A DNA stretch of 64,000 nt from Rhodocaloribacter litoris (GCF_011682235.2 NZ_CP076718.1:2151759-2215758), one strand, 5' to 3'. Shown: positions 8,761-19,454, numbered from the stretch's first letter. Numbers and translations are program-made. The notes: generated from the letters alone by a model not told the origin.

Positions 8761-11616
8761 CTACGTTTGCCGGCCCCGGACCACCCGTGCGGCGAGCCAG
8801 ATCAGGAAGAGGGGCCAGGCGATCCAGTGGTAGAGGGTGAGCCACAGGGCATAGCGTTCGGCGGTCAGGCCCAGCACGGGCAGCCTGCCCCCGCCGGCCT
8901 CCCACCACGTATGGGTCACGGCCGGGATGATCGGGACCTGATAGCGCAACGTCATGGCCAGCCCGTCGTGCCAGGTCCAGTCCACGCCGAGATCCCGGGG
9001 AGACGCTTCGAGCCCCGGCGCCCCGCCCGGCCCTTGCGGCCGCCCCTCCGCCCCGAGCACTTCGAGCAGCGAGGTCGAGGCACGGACGTACGCCGGCTGT
9101 GAAAAAAGGGAGAGCGAGACCGGAAAGAGCAGCAGGGCTCCGATCATCGGCCACCAGGCCACGGTGCCGAAGCCGAGGATCATGCCGTAGAACCCTTGCC
9201 GGTCGTAGACCGCCCAGCCGCCCAGCACGAGAAATGCCGCACCGGCCAGGAACTGCGCCAGGTCAGGCCGTCTCCAGGCCAGCACGACCAGCACCGGCAC
9301 GAGCCCCACCGGCACCCACCACGACCACCGGCGATGGGCCCGCCGCGCTTTCCACTCCTGCCGGGCCTTCCAGCGCATCTGGCGATAGATCCGGTTCGCC
9401 TCGCCGTCCTCTCCCTGGTTACGGAGCGTCGTCTCGACGTCGACCCACACGGCCCGGTCGAAAGGGTCCATCCGGATGAGCACCTCCTTGTAGTCTTCCG
9501 CGGACGGGACCTGCCGGTCTCCGAAGACCCAGCGGTCCACGCTGATCTTGGAGAGGTTCAAGGGGCCGGGGGTCGGCTCCACGATCTCCAGGCGCCCGAA
9601 ACGGCCCCGTTCGAGGCTCACGTCCTTTGCCGGATCCGGCACGTTGTCACCGGAGAGCACGACGTGGCTGGCCTCGAGCGCGGTCAGATCCAGCCGCCCC
9701 TCGATCCGGGCATAGCCCGGCCGGGCCGGTTCCGTGGCCGCGGGCGGCTCGCCGGCGGCGGATCTTTCCGGGCCGTGCAACAGCCGGACCTCCCCCTGGA
9801 CGCGGGCTCCCCGGGCCAGCAGATCGCCCTGCGCCCGCAACCCCGTCAGGTCGACGTCGCCGTGGCAGGTCAGCTTCTCCGCATCGACGCGCCGGCATCG
9901 CGTTTCGAAGCGTTCGAAGGCGGGATCGCCGGCGCCCATGTCCAGATCGCGGCCGACGGTGGTATCGTTGAGCAGGATGTCGCCCTCCACGCGCACCTGG
10001 CGCAGGTCCAGGGCCCCGCCGATCTCGTTCGCCTGCAACACGAGGTTTCCCCAGACGCCGGCGGCCACGTCCCAGCCGACCGGGACGACCTGCCAGGGAA
10101 CATCGTCCCGGTCGGCAAAGCGTCGCTCCAGCAGCAGCCGTGGATTCTCCGGGAAGAAGCGCAGGTCTTGCCCGATGTGGGACTGTGTCAGGGTGAACCC
10201 GGCGCCCTCCTGCTCCATGCGCAGGCGTTCCCGCTCGTGTTCGTCCCGGTCCGCCGGCAGGGCCACCTCCAGCCCCGACACGTCCATCGTTTCCTCGACC
10301 TCGATGGCGGTCATGTACACCGCCTGGGTCCGGCAGGGCTTCGGCCGCAGCCGCGGGGTCCCGTCGCCGTCGTCCGGGACGGCCTCCACGCCCAGGCTCA
10401 GAAACAGCCTTCGAAAGGTGCCGGTGATGACCTCGATCTTGCCCCGGATCGTGGCGCCGCGCAGTTCCATGGCCCGCACGTCGGCGCCGGAGAGGTTCAG
10501 CGTGCCACCGACGGTCAGCCCGCGCCCGCGTCCGAAGGCCGTCAGATAGCCCTGCACGGTGGCGAAGGTCAGCGTAAGGTCCCCCTGCACGTCCAGGCCC
10601 TGCAGGTCCAGGTTCATGCCGACGCGGGCCAGGTAGAGGGAGACGTCCTCCCCGACCGCCGCCCGGTCCAGCGCCAGATCGCCTTCGATCCCGGCGGCAT
10701 ACAGGGAAAGGCTCCGGGAGGTGTGCAACGCGGTGAGGTCGACCCGCCCCCCGGCCGAGAGCCGGTCCAGCACGACCTCTCCCTCGATCCGGGCCTGCTG
10801 CAAGTCGAGCCCCCTGACGATGGTGTCTTCCTGAAGGGTGAGGTAGCCGCTGACGTGACACTGCGGCCCCTCCACATAGGGTTCGGCTTCCGGGCTGAAC
10901 AGCGCCAGGCTGCCCAGCTGCCCGCGCGTGAGGTCGACGTAGCCGTGGCAGCGCGTGCCGAAGAGCCCGGCCTGCCCGCCGACGTGGAGGCGACGCCCGC
11001 GCACCGAGCCGAAGAGCCGGGACGCGACGGCTTTGCCGGCTGCCGGCCCGGCCAGGCGCAGGGCGTCGGCGGCGCGCTGTTGCCGGTGTGCGGGCAGATC
11101 GGCCGAGAGTTCCAGGTCGCCGCCGATCCGGGCGTCATCCAGGACGACGGCCGGCATCGCCCCGAACGTCCGGATGCCGTCGCCCGCCCCCTGTCGCCAG
11201 GCCTCGCCCAGCCGCTCCCGTCCCTCGCCGAGTTGCCGGAGGTGCAGGAGGGCCGGGAGGCCTTTCAGCACAGGCGTCACCACGCAGCCCCGCACCCGCA
11301 CGTCGCGTTCGGCCCGGAGACCGGGTGCGAAAAGCACCCCCTCCAGGCGACAGCCGAACAGGGCCAGTTCCTGCCCCATGCGGGCATCCTTCAGGTCCAG
11401 CGCGATGGGCGCTTCCCGGCCTTCCAGGGCCCGCAGCGTGCAGTCCTCCAGCCGCAACGAGCGCCCCACCTCGGCCTCCCGGGCACACAGCCCTTTCTCG
11501 AAGATGCAGTTGCGAAAGACGAGGGACGGCCCCCCCGCCAGATCGGCCAGCCGGACCTCCTCCCGGAAACGACAGTTCTGGATCGTCACTTCCGCCCGCT
11601 CACCCGGCGTTCTCAT
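8761..11616 (-). CDS. Right-handed beta-helix repeat membrane protein
   Basis: About 951 residues. The first roughly 700 are built from imperfect 20-22-residue repeats of the form V-x-G-x-L-x-L-x-x-A-x-I (for example IEGDLALDRAAVGEDVSLYL), the signature of a pentapeptide-like or right-handed beta-helix solenoid. A short linker with a Y-x2-L and RNQGEDGEANRIY helix follows, then about four membrane segments (WWVPVGLVPVLVVLAW onward) ending YALWLTLYHWIAWPLFLIWL. This solenoid plus C-terminal membrane module resembles actinobacterial proteins often labelled membrane-associated oxidoreductase, a name with no visible catalytic support here. ATG 11616 overlaps the upstream gene by 17 bases; ATG 11652 is an in-frame alternative. 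I infer a membrane-anchored sensor or scaffold for the adjacent protease. Confidence 0.82.
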   Translation of the reverse strand: MRTPGERAEVTIQNCRFREEVRLADLAGGPSLVFRNCIFEKGLCAREAEVGRSLRLEDCTLRALEGREAPIALDLKDARMGQELALFGCRLEGVLFAPGLRAERDVRVRGCVVTPVLKGLPALLHLRQLGEGRERLGEAWRQGAGDGIRTFGAMPAVVLDDARIGGDLELSADLPAHRQQRAADALRLAGPAAGKAVASRLFGSVRGRRLHVGGQAGLFGTRCHGYVDLTRGQLGSLALFSPEAEPYVEGPQCHVSGYLTLQEDTIVRGLDLQQARIEGEVVLDRLSAGGRVDLTALHTSRSLSLYAAGIEGDLALDRAAVGEDVSLYLARVGMNLDLQGLDVQGDLTLTFATVQGYLTAFGRGRGLTVGGTLNLSGADVRAMELRGATIRGKIEVITGTFRRLFLSLGVEAVPDDGDGTPRLRPKPCRTQAVYMTAIEVEETMDVSGLEVALPADRDEHERERLRMEQEGAGFTLTQSHIGQDLRFFPENPRLLLERRFADRDDVPWQVVPVGWDVAAGVWGNLVLQANEIGGALDLRQVRVEGDILLNDTTVGRDLDMGAGDPAFERFETRCRRVDAEKLTCHGDVDLTGLRAQGDLLARGARVQGEVRLLHGPERSAAGEPPAATEPARPGYARIEGRLDLTALEASHVVLSGDNVPDPAKDVSLERGRFGRLEIVEPTPGPLNLSKISVDRWVFGDRQVPSAEDYKEVLIRMDPFDRAVWVDVETTLRNQGEDGEANRIYRQMRWKARQEWKARRAHRRWSWWVPVGLVPVLVVLAWRRPDLAQFLAGAAFLVLGGWAVYDRQGFYGMILGFGTVAWWPMIGALLLFPVSLSLFSQPAYVRASTSLLEVLGAEGRPQGPGGAPGLEASPRDLGVDWTWHDGLAMTLRYQVPIIPAVTHTWWEAGGGRLPVLGLTAERYALWLTLYHWIAWPLFLIWLAARVVRGRQT

Positions 11617-13741
11617 CGGTCGTACCCGTTTCAGGAATGGTCCTCGATCCATCGGTGGCCGAGCTGAAAACGAGCGGCCCGTTCACCTCCCTGCCCGCTG
11701 CCGTTCCCGCCGCCTCCAGCTCACGCAGAAACGCCTCCGGGGAAACCCCGTGCAGCACGGCATGCAGGAGGTGCAGGGCATCCTTCAACGCCCCCTGCTC
11801 CTCGGCGGCGAGGCCCGACACCAGATCAGCCCGCTGCACCGGGGACAGCCGGTCCAGCGCCGAGCGCAGCGCCTGCGCCATCTCCGGGAAACTTTCCGAT
11901 CGCGCCTCCGGCACCACGGCCCCCAGGAGACGCCAGACCTCCCCGGGATCCGCCGCCGCAAGCGCCTCCTGCTGCGCCGGGGACAGCCGCGCAAACCGCT
12001 GCTTTTGCTCTTCGGGAGAAAGCCGGAACCAGTTCAGGCGGACCAGCAGGCCACCCGTTTTTTCGATCAAATGCAGGTAGTCCCTCAGGGAAGCAATCTG
12101 GTCCGGGGACAGCAGCGGCAGCAGCTTTCCGAGCACGACCGCGAAATCCCGCATTGCCGGGACGAGATCGGGCCGCTCGTGCAGAACCTGTACGACCTCT
12201 TTCAGGGCGTTCGCATGGTGCGGGGACTTCTTGAGCAGGTTCTCCCGGGTTTTGCGAAAAAGGCTTTCGACGTCCTGGTCTTGGGGCGTCTCTGCCGTCT
12301 CCTGTGCCGTTTCCCGCAGGCGAAACAGGTCCCCTTCGTCGAAGCGCTCGCTGTCGACCGGGAGTTCTCCGAGTTCCTCCTGCCTCGCATCCTCCACCAT
12401 CTCGACCTCACCGCCGGCTTTGAGCTGAAACCAGGCCTTGAAGACCATCGCTCCGTACAGGAGGTGGGCCCGGCGCCGGACGACGGACGCCTCGAAGGGC
12501 GGATGGGCGTGCACCCCGAAACGGACGTCATGCAGGAGGTCGCGTTGAGCCCGGGAAGGAGCCGCCCGGAGCGGCAGTTCACGCAGAGAGGCCGGAAGAT
12601 AAAACGGGCCTTCATCGCCATGCACGGCCCAGCAGAAGAAGCGCAGGTACTCGTCGGCGGTTTCCTCGTTGAGCAGGAGCTCGTCCGGCTCGTCGTTGGT
12701 CTCGTGGATGACGGCCGAGGAGCCGTTCAACGGGCGGAGTTCGGGGCCGTCCCGGCGCATCCGGGCCAGGGCGTAGCTGCGCCGGTAGCCATCCGGCCGG
12801 CGCTCGAGCACTTCGAGCAGGCAGAACGTCCGGTAGAAGGCAAGGTCGGCGACGCGGAGGAGGACGGGGTGCCGGGACGCCCCCTCCTCCCCGAGGCCGT
12901 ACCGCTCGCGGAGGAGGGTATGCCAGGCCCCGGGGGTATCGCCCAGCCTGCGTTGCAGCGCTTCCGGAAGGTCCTCTTCCCCGGGCCGGTACCACCGCCG
13001 CACGGCCATCGCGGTGCGGGTGCGCAGGGGACCGAAGACGCGCGGTCCCGGCCACGCCGGCCTCAGGCGGCCGGAGCGCAGGGCATCCCGGCGCACCGCC
13101 AGAACCCCGTCGGGCTCGACTTTCGCCAGGACCTGTACCAGCTCCCACGCCGCATCCTCGTGGTACAGCACGGCGGTGGCAGCCACATGAAAGGCATCGC
13201 CCCGGGGCACGCCGGCGGGGGCCCCCGCCTCCCATGCCGGGACCATCCGAACCACCGGGTTCGCCACCGGCACGCCGGCCCGGGCCGCCTCCGCACGCCC
13301 TTCGACCGGCAGCGCTGCAAGGTCATTGACCACCCCGGCCCGCCGCCAGGCCGCCCCTGCCCCCAGGTGATGCGGCAGTTCGAGCCGCACCCGCAACAGC
13401 GTATAGTCCAGCACGGTCCGGAACGTGAGGTTGAGCGGCCCGAGCCGGTTCAACCGCTCGATGGCACGACCGGCCCCGTCGAGGGGACGAAAGTCGCCCG
13501 GCGCGTAGAAACCATAGACCTCCCGGTCGCCACCGGCCGGCGCCAGCCGCACCAGCCGGTAGTCTTCGTAAAAGGCGACCTCCTTCGTCCACGTCTCCCC
13601 GGGAACGGGCCGGAAAGGCAACTCGGGACAATACCGCCGGGCCTCCCATCCGATGACTTCCGCCTCGGCTTCTCCGGAACGTACCCAGGGAAAAAGCTCA
13701 TCGACATCGGGGCTTCGGGGATCCGTCCAGGGGGCAGACAT
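11600..13741 (-). CDS. Hypothetical protein with two copies of a domain shared with the neighbouring M41 protease
   Basis: A 713-residue soluble protein that I do not recognise. Two stretches (about 54-215 and 297-450) look like copies of one domain: each opens VAFY/LAFY, continues to F/L-RPL-D/N-G, then a leucine-rich stretch with Y-L-R-F/V, and closes with a strand containing VEMVED or similar. The second copy aligns by eye with residues 40-190 of the FtsH-like protease (PLNG, YLRFFCWAV versus PLNA, YLRLFCFAV). The last 250 residues are helical and leucine-rich, including SPEEQKQRFARLSPAQQ. It is the first gene of the leftward cassette and its stop overlaps the next gene. ATG 13741 is used; GTG 13744 precedes it. 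An adaptor or substrate-delivery role is possible but only inferred. Confidence 0.8.
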   Translation of the reverse strand: MSAPWTDPRSPDVDELFPWVRSGEAEAEVIGWEARRYCPELPFRPVPGETWTKEVAFYEDYRLVRLAPAGGDREVYGFYAPGDFRPLDGAGRAIERLNRLGPLNLTFRTVLDYTLLRVRLELPHHLGAGAAWRRAGVVNDLAALPVEGRAEAARAGVPVANPVVRMVPAWEAGAPAGVPRGDAFHVAATAVLYHEDAAWELVQVLAKVEPDGVLAVRRDALRSGRLRPAWPGPRVFGPLRTRTAMAVRRWYRPGEEDLPEALQRRLGDTPGAWHTLLRERYGLGEEGASRHPVLLRVADLAFYRTFCLLEVLERRPDGYRRSYALARMRRDGPELRPLNGSSAVIHETNDEPDELLLNEETADEYLRFFCWAVHGDEGPFYLPASLRELPLRAAPSRAQRDLLHDVRFGVHAHPPFEASVVRRRAHLLYGAMVFKAWFQLKAGGEVEMVEDARQEELGELPVDSERFDEGDLFRLRETAQETAETPQDQDVESLFRKTRENLLKKSPHHANALKEVVQVLHERPDLVPAMRDFAVVLGKLLPLLSPDQIASLRDYLHLIEKTGGLLVRLNWFRLSPEEQKQRFARLSPAQQEALAAADPGEVWRLLGAVVPEARSESFPEMAQALRSALDRLSPVQRADLVSGLAAEEQGALKDALHLLHAVLHGVSPEAFLRELEAAGTAAGREVNGPLVFSSATDGSRTIPETGTTDENAG

Positions 13742-13989
13742 CACGTTTCCGGGCTTGCACCACCGGACCGTCGCGGCCGAAGACCGGCCCGTGGCATGGA
13801 ATATGAGCCCCCCACATCCTCAACCCGAGGTGCTCCGAATCGACCACAGGCCAATGTAGACGCTGTCCGCCTGAACGGCAAGGGAGGCGGCCAACAACCC
13901 TGAAATTTACCCCGTGGCCGACCGGCGTTCCGGCCCGTTTTCACCGCACCGTGCGTATCTTGGGCTTTTCCGAAACCGGACACGCATCT

Positions 13990-15129
13990 ATGGCCAACCT
14001 CGTCGTGCTGGGGGCCGGGATGGTGGGCCGCGCCATCGCCCGCGACCTGGCCCGCACCCACACCGTCACCGCCGTCGACGTGCGCGCGGAGGCGCTCGAA
14101 CGCCTCGCCGGCGACCGGCGCATCCGCACCCGCCGCGCCGACCTCGCCGACCCCGCCGTCGTGCGGAACGTGCTCGACGGCGCCGACCTCGTCGTGTGCG
14201 CCGTGCCCGGCTTCATGGGCTTTGCCACACTCCGCGCCGTCATCGAGGCCGGGCACCACGTCGTCGACATCTCCTTCTTCCCCGAAAACGCCCTCGACCT
14301 CGACGCGCCGGCGCGGGAACGCGGCGTCACGGCCCTGGTCGACATGGGCGTGGCGCCGGGGATGGACCACCTCATCCTGGGCCACCACGACGCCCGCATG
14401 ACGGTCCACGCCTTCGAGTGCCTGGTGGGCGGCCTCCCGAAGCGGCGCGTGTGGCCCTTCGAGTACAAAGCCCCCTTCTCTCCGGTCGACGTCATCGAGG
14501 AGTATACGCGCCCGGCCCGGTATGTGGAGCACGGCCAGGTGGTCGTCCGCCCGGCCCTCTCGGACCCCGAACTCGTCACCTTCGACGAGGTGGGCACGCT
14601 CGAAGCTTTCAACACCGACGGGCTGCGGTCGCTGCTCTTCACCATGCGCCACATCCCGAACATGAAGGAGAAGACGCTCCGCTACCCCGGCCACATCCGC
14701 CTCATCGAGGCGCTGCGCACGGCGGGCTTCTTCGACGAGACCCCCCTGCGCGTGGGCGAGGCCACGGTCACGCCCCGGGAGGTCACCTCCCGCATCCTGT
14801 TCGATGCCTGGCGCCTGGACGACGACGAGGACGAGTTCACCGTCATGCGCGTGACCGTCCGTGGCGAGGAGGACGGCCACCCGGTGACGCACGTCTACCA
14901 CCTCTACGACGAGCGCGACCCCGTCACCGGCCTCTCGTCGATGGCACGCACGACGGGCTTCACGGCGACGGCCGCCGTTCACCTCCTCCTCGAAGGGCGC
15001 TTCACCGAGCGCGGCGTCTTCCCGCCCGAGCTCGTCGGCCGCACCGACGGCTGCTTCGACTTCGTCCGCGCCTACCTGGCCGAGCGCGAGGTGCACTACC
15101 GCCACGAGGTACACTGCCCCGGGGCATAG
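13990..15129 (+). CDS. Saccharopine dehydrogenase family NAD(P)-binding protein
   Basis: A 379-residue cytosolic enzyme opening with a Rossmann nucleotide-binding motif (VVLGAGMVGRAIARDL) and an acidic residue at the end of the second strand (AVDVRAE), typical for NAD(P) binding. The middle contains DMGVAPGMDHL, which matches the saccharopine dehydrogenase/lysine dehydrogenase family. Such enzymes act in lysine or polyamine (carboxynorspermidine) metabolism or as L-lysine 6-dehydrogenases; which one applies here is not decidable. The ATG at 13990 is chosen because the Rossmann strand starts directly after it; an upstream GTG adds unrelated residues. A 248-base gap separates it from the divergent 713-aa protein gene. 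Confidence 0.88.
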   Translation: MANLVVLGAGMVGRAIARDLARTHTVTAVDVRAEALERLAGDRRIRTRRADLADPAVVRNVLDGADLVVCAVPGFMGFATLRAVIEAGHHVVDISFFPENALDLDAPARERGVTALVDMGVAPGMDHLILGHHDARMTVHAFECLVGGLPKRRVWPFEYKAPFSPVDVIEEYTRPARYVEHGQVVVRPALSDPELVTFDEVGTLEAFNTDGLRSLLFTMRHIPNMKEKTLRYPGHIRLIEALRTAGFFDETPLRVGEATVTPREVTSRILFDAWRLDDDEDEFTVMRVTVRGEEDGHPVTHVYHLYDERDPVTGLSSMARTTGFTATAAVHLLLEGRFTERGVFPPELVGRTDGCFDFVRAYLAEREVHYRHEVHCPGA

Positions 15130-15266
15130 AACCCCGGCCGCCGGCGCGTTTCTTCACGGCCGCTTTTTTCTTCCGAGCCCCGTACGTCGTATCATGAGGC
15201 AGATGAAATGCACGTTCGTGTGGTTTGTCGACGAAAAATATTGCTGACCAATCCGGAAGAAAACAG

Positions 15267-15803
15267 ATGGAAGCGTTGAAGAATCAGATCCTGTCCGCGC
15301 TGGGCGGGCAGGTGACCGAGATACTGGGCCGGCAGTTCGGCCTGCCGCAGGAGAAGGCCGCGCAGGTGCTGCCGGCGGTGACGCCGCCGGTGCTGACCTC
15401 ACTGCAGGAGGCGTTGCAGAATCCGCAGGAACACCTGGGGCTGCTGCAGGCGCTGGCCTCCCAGTTCCTGAATGACCGCGAGGATGTACCGTCCCAGGGA
15501 CTGGCGGGGCTGGCCGGGCAGGTGCTCGGCGACCGGTTCGGCGGCGTGGCGTCGGCGTTGAGCCGGCACCTGGGCCTCGATGCCAGCAAGGCACAGGGTA
15601 TCCTGGAGACCGTCGTCCCGATGGTGCTCAATTTCATCGGGACGCGCGCGCATCAGGCGGAGGGCAACGATCTGGAAGCCCTCGCCAGGATGCTGGGCGT
15701 CTCCGGCGGCGGGCTGCTGGGCTCGCTGACGAAAGGCTCCGACGCGGGCTCCCTCCTGGGCGGTGCCGGCTCGCTGCTCGGCGGGCTCTTCGGAAAGAAA
15801 TGA
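15267..15803 (+). CDS. DUF937 (YidB-like) protein
   Basis: A 178-residue protein of the DUF937 family. It has helical repeats such as LPAVTPPVLTSLQEAL and ILETVVPMVLNFIG followed by a glycine/serine-leucine tail (LLGGAGSLLGGLFGKK). The family, including YidB of E. coli, has no established biochemical function. GGAAG lies about nine bases before ATG 15267; the frame is open upstream but without similarity. It is followed 52 bases later by a BON-LysM protein, so the two are likely co-expressed. Confidence 0.82.
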   Translation: MEALKNQILSALGGQVTEILGRQFGLPQEKAAQVLPAVTPPVLTSLQEALQNPQEHLGLLQALASQFLNDREDVPSQGLAGLAGQVLGDRFGGVASALSRHLGLDASKAQGILETVVPMVLNFIGTRAHQAEGNDLEALARMLGVSGGGLLGSLTKGSDAGSLLGGAGSLLGGLFGKK

Positions 15804-15855
15804 GTGCTTTCCCACCTTTTACCCTTTTCAACCTCATCCCCGACAGAGAAGAACC

Positions 15856-16278
15856 ATGGGCATTTTCGAGTTCATCAAAAACATTGGTAAGGCCGTCGGT
15901 ATCGGCAACGAGGCCGAGGAGATTCAGGCCGAGATCCAGCAGAAGCTGGCCGGTCAGGTCGAAGAGCTGACGGTCACGTACGCGGAGGGGACGGTGATCC
16001 TGACCGGCACCGTGGCCGATCAGGCCGCCCGCGAGAAGGCCGTGCTGCTGGCCGGCAACGTGCAGGGCGTCGAGAAGGTGGACGACCGGCTGACAATCCG
16101 CGCACCGGAGCCCGTCTTTTACACGATTCAGAAGGGGGACACCCTCTCGAAGATCGCGCGGGAGCACTACGGCGACGCCTCGAAGTGGAAGGCCCTGTTC
16201 GAGGCCAACCGCGAGGTGATCGAGGACCCCGATCTCATCTACCCGGGCCAGCGTATCCGCATCCCGCAGGACCTCTGA
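15856..16278 (+). CDS. BON and LysM domain protein (Kbp/YgaU-like)
   Basis: A 140-residue protein with a BON domain (about 25-85, including GTVILTGTVADQAAREKAVLLAG) and a C-terminal LysM domain (about 90-138, YTIQKGDTLSKIAREHYGD to YPGQRIRIP). This order and length match E. coli Kbp (YgaU, 149 residues), a cytosolic potassium-binding protein. It has no signal peptide, in keeping with Kbp. ATG 15856 follows AGAGAAGAACC, an acceptable ribosome binding site. The function here is inferred from architecture. Confidence 0.87.
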   Translation: MGIFEFIKNIGKAVGIGNEAEEIQAEIQQKLAGQVEELTVTYAEGTVILTGTVADQAAREKAVLLAGNVQGVEKVDDRLTIRAPEPVFYTIQKGDTLSKIAREHYGDASKWKALFEANREVIEDPDLIYPGQRIRIPQDL

Positions 16279-16317
16279 GCCTCAGCGGAGCACGGTGAGC
16301 GTCCGGTATTCGTCTCC

Positions 16318-17616
16318 ATGAACCGCTCGAAAGACGATCTGCTGCGCCTGCGGGCGCATCTGCTCGGTCCCTCGCTCAGCCTCTCGTACCGCACCCCGCT
16401 CAAGATCGTGCGGGGCGAAGGCACGTACCTCTTCGACGAGACGGGCCGGGCCTACCTGGACTGCGTCAACAACGTGTGCCACGTGGGACATTGCCACCCG
16501 CGTGTGGTGGAGGCGGCCTGCCGGCAGATGGCCGTGCTGAACACAAACACCCGCTACCTCCACGACGCGATCATCGACTATGCGGAGCGGCTGACGGCCA
16601 CGCTTCCCGAGCCGCTCCGGGTGTGCTTCTTCGTCAACAGTGGGAGCGAGGCCAACGACCTGGCACTGCGCCTGGCCCGCGCCTACACGGGCGGCACCGA
16701 CGTCGTGGTGCTCGACGGCGCCTACCACGGCAACCTGTCGTCGCTCATCGACCTCAGCCCGTACAAGTTCGACGGCCCCGGCGGGGCGGGCGCGCCGCCG
16801 CACACGCACGTCGTGCCCATGCCCGACCCGTACCGCGGCCCGTATCGCCGGGATGATCCGGACGCCGGCACGAAGTACGCCGCACACGTGGCCGAGGCGG
16901 TGGAGGAGATTGCCGCCGCCGGGCGGGGCCTGGCCGCCTTCTTCGCCGAGCCCATCCTGAGCTGCGGCGGGCAGGTGGTGCCGCCCGAGGGCTTCTTCCG
17001 TGCGGCGTACGAGCACGTGCGGGCCGCCGGCGGCGTGTGCGTGGCCGACGAGGTGCAGGTGGGCTTCGGGCGCGTCGGCTCGCACTTCTGGGCCTTCGAG
17101 ACGCACGGCGTCGTGCCGGACATCGTCACCATGGGCAAACCCATCGGCAACGGTCACCCGCTGGGGGCCGTCGTCACCACGCCCGCCATCGCCGCCGCCT
17201 TCGCCAACGGGATGGAGTACTTCAACACGTTCGGCGGCAACCCCGTCTCGTGCACCGTGGGCCTGACCGTGCTCGACGTGATCGCGAAGGAAAACCTGCA
17301 GGCGAACGCCCGCCGTGTGGGCACCTACCTGGCCGGCCGCCTCCGGGGCCTGATGGCCCGCCACGCCCTCATCGGCGACGTGCGGGGGCGCGGCCTCTTC
17401 CTGGGCGTCGAGCTCGTGCGCGACCGCGCCACGCTCGAACCCGCCGCCGAAGAAGCCGCCGAGGTCGTCGAGCGGGCGAAGGAGCGGGGCGTGCTCCTGA
17501 GCACCGACGGGCCGCTCCACAACGTGCTCAAGATCAAGCCGCCCCTCGTCTTCTCCGAGGCCGACGCCGACCGCCTCGCCGGGACGCTCGACGCGGTGCT
17601 GGCCGAGGTGGGATGA
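16318..17616 (+). CDS. Class III pyridoxal-phosphate aminotransferase
   Basis: A 432-residue PLP enzyme of the class III aminotransferase fold. Visible motifs are the phosphate-binding SGSEAND (108-114), the ring-nitrogen aspartate in ADEVQVGFG (Asp244) and the Schiff-base lysine in [12 protein letters not shown] (Lys274). The CGGQVVPP segment and the overall form recall the AGXT2-like and phospholyase (ethanolamine-phosphate/phosphohydroxylysine lyase) branch, but the substrate cannot be assigned. The last 25 codons are duplicated at 19471-19544 beyond an inserted toxin-antitoxin-like cassette, so the present C-terminus (LDAVLAEVG) was probably supplied by the insert and the original ended differently. 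The ATG at 16318 overlaps no other gene; its ribosome binding site is weak. Confidence 0.9.
   Translation: MNRSKDDLLRLRAHLLGPSLSLSYRTPLKIVRGEGTYLFDETGRAYLDCVNNVCHVGHCHPRVVEAACRQMAVLNTNTRYLHDAIIDYAERLTATLPEPLRVCFFVNSGSEANDLALRLARAYTGGTDVVVLDGAYHGNLSSLIDLSPYKFDGPGGAGAPPHTHVVPMPDPYRGPYRRDDPDAGTKYAAHVAEAVEEIAAAGRGLAAFFAEPILSCGGQVVPPEGFFRAAYEHVRAAGGVCVADEVQVGFGRVGSHFWAFETHGVVPDIVTMGKPIGNGHPLGAVVTTPAIAAAFANGMEYFNTFGGNPVSCTVGLTVLDVIAKENLQANARRVGTYLAGRLRGLMARHALIGDVRGRGLFLGVELVRDRATLEPAAEEAAEVVERAKERGVLLSTDGPLHNVLKIKPPLVFSEADADRLAGTLDAVLAEVG
17535..17608 (+). repeat. Left copy of a 74-bp direct repeat (attL-like)
   Basis: These 74 bases, the 3' end of the aminotransferase gene, recur at 19471-19544 with only three mismatches (two synonymous, one Ala/Thr). 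The similarity stops abruptly at both ends. The pair brackets the XRE-ImmA and PIN genes, as attachment sites or crossover points bracket an integrated element. Confidence 0.85.
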
Positions 17617-17679
17617 TTGCAACCGGTTGGAACCATCGCGGAGATGTCCAGACCGGTTACCCTCAAGACGTTCCACCCC

Positions 17680-17745
17680 ATGATTAAACGGAGCTGCTTC
17701 ACCTACCGCAAGAGCGAGGACGGCTTTCTGTATGACCTTCCCTAA
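17680..17745 (+). CDS. Possible 21-residue open reading frame in the insert leader
   Basis: An ATG opens a 21-codon frame containing [10 protein letters not shown], which faintly recalls the start of HicB-type antitoxins (an E/D-DG followed by a short strand). It ends at TAA and has no clear ribosome binding site. It may be a truncated gene remnant or chance. The rest of 17617-17934 holds no gene that I can support; it contains the palindrome at 17868-17880 and the leader of the XRE gene. Confidence 0.2.
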   Translation: MIKRSCFTYRKSEDGFLYDLP

Positions 17746-18977
<1,232 letters not shown>

Positions 18978-18978
<1 letters not shown>

Positions 18979-19454
18979 TGCAATGCATTGCCGACACGAA
19001 CATACTTATTGATCTAGACAACGGCGGGCTACTCGAAGAAGCACTGAGCAGGGTAGGGGAGTGGTACGTCCCCGACCTCATCCTCGCTGAGATCAACACC
19101 ATCGAGCCCGCCCGGCTCAGGTATCTCGGTCTGCAGGTACGCCACCTGACAGCATCACAGCTGATCCGCATCACGGAGCTGGCAGCCCGTCACCGCGCTC
19201 CCTCGATCCGCGACCTAGCCGCGCTCCTGCTGGCCCTCGACGAAGGGATGCTCCTGCTGACCGGTGACAACGCGCTGCGAAAGCTCGCCCAGAGCCTGGG
19301 AATCGAAGTACACGGGGTGCTCTGGGTACTGGACCAGCTCTACGATGACGGCTTCTCGCCCCGACGCCTGGAGAAAGGACTCAAGCAGATCCTCTCGGCC
19401 GGCGCCTACCTGCCCCAGGAGGAAGTTATCCGGCGTTTCAATACATGGTTGTAG
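18978..19454 (+). CDS. PIN-domain protein, probable ribonuclease toxin
   Basis: A 158-residue protein with the four acidic positions of a PIN nuclease: Asp6 in IADTNILID, Glu38 in LILAEIN, Asp79 in SIRDLAALLLA and Asp97 in LLTGDNAL. PIN toxins are Mg-dependent endoribonucleases that act on tRNA, rRNA or mRNA. The start ATG overlaps the stop of the XRE-ImmA gene by one base, so the upstream product is the likely antitoxin or regulator. All catalytic residues are intact. The target RNA and whether the pair functions as an addiction module or in defence are unknown. Confidence 0.88.

Noticed and set aside
9196..13903. Long plus-strand open frames (823 and 982 codons) opposite the cassette genes
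   Set aside because: They are rich in Arg, Pro, Gln and Gly without motifs. The minus-strand proteins show beta-helix periodicity and a shared domain.
13741..15114. A 457-codon open frame on the minus strand opposite the saccharopine-dehydrogenase-like gene
   Set aside because: It is a shadow of the real gene in high-GC DNA: its residues are an Arg/Val/Glu/Ala/His-rich mix with no family motif, while the plus strand gives a clean Rossmann enzyme.
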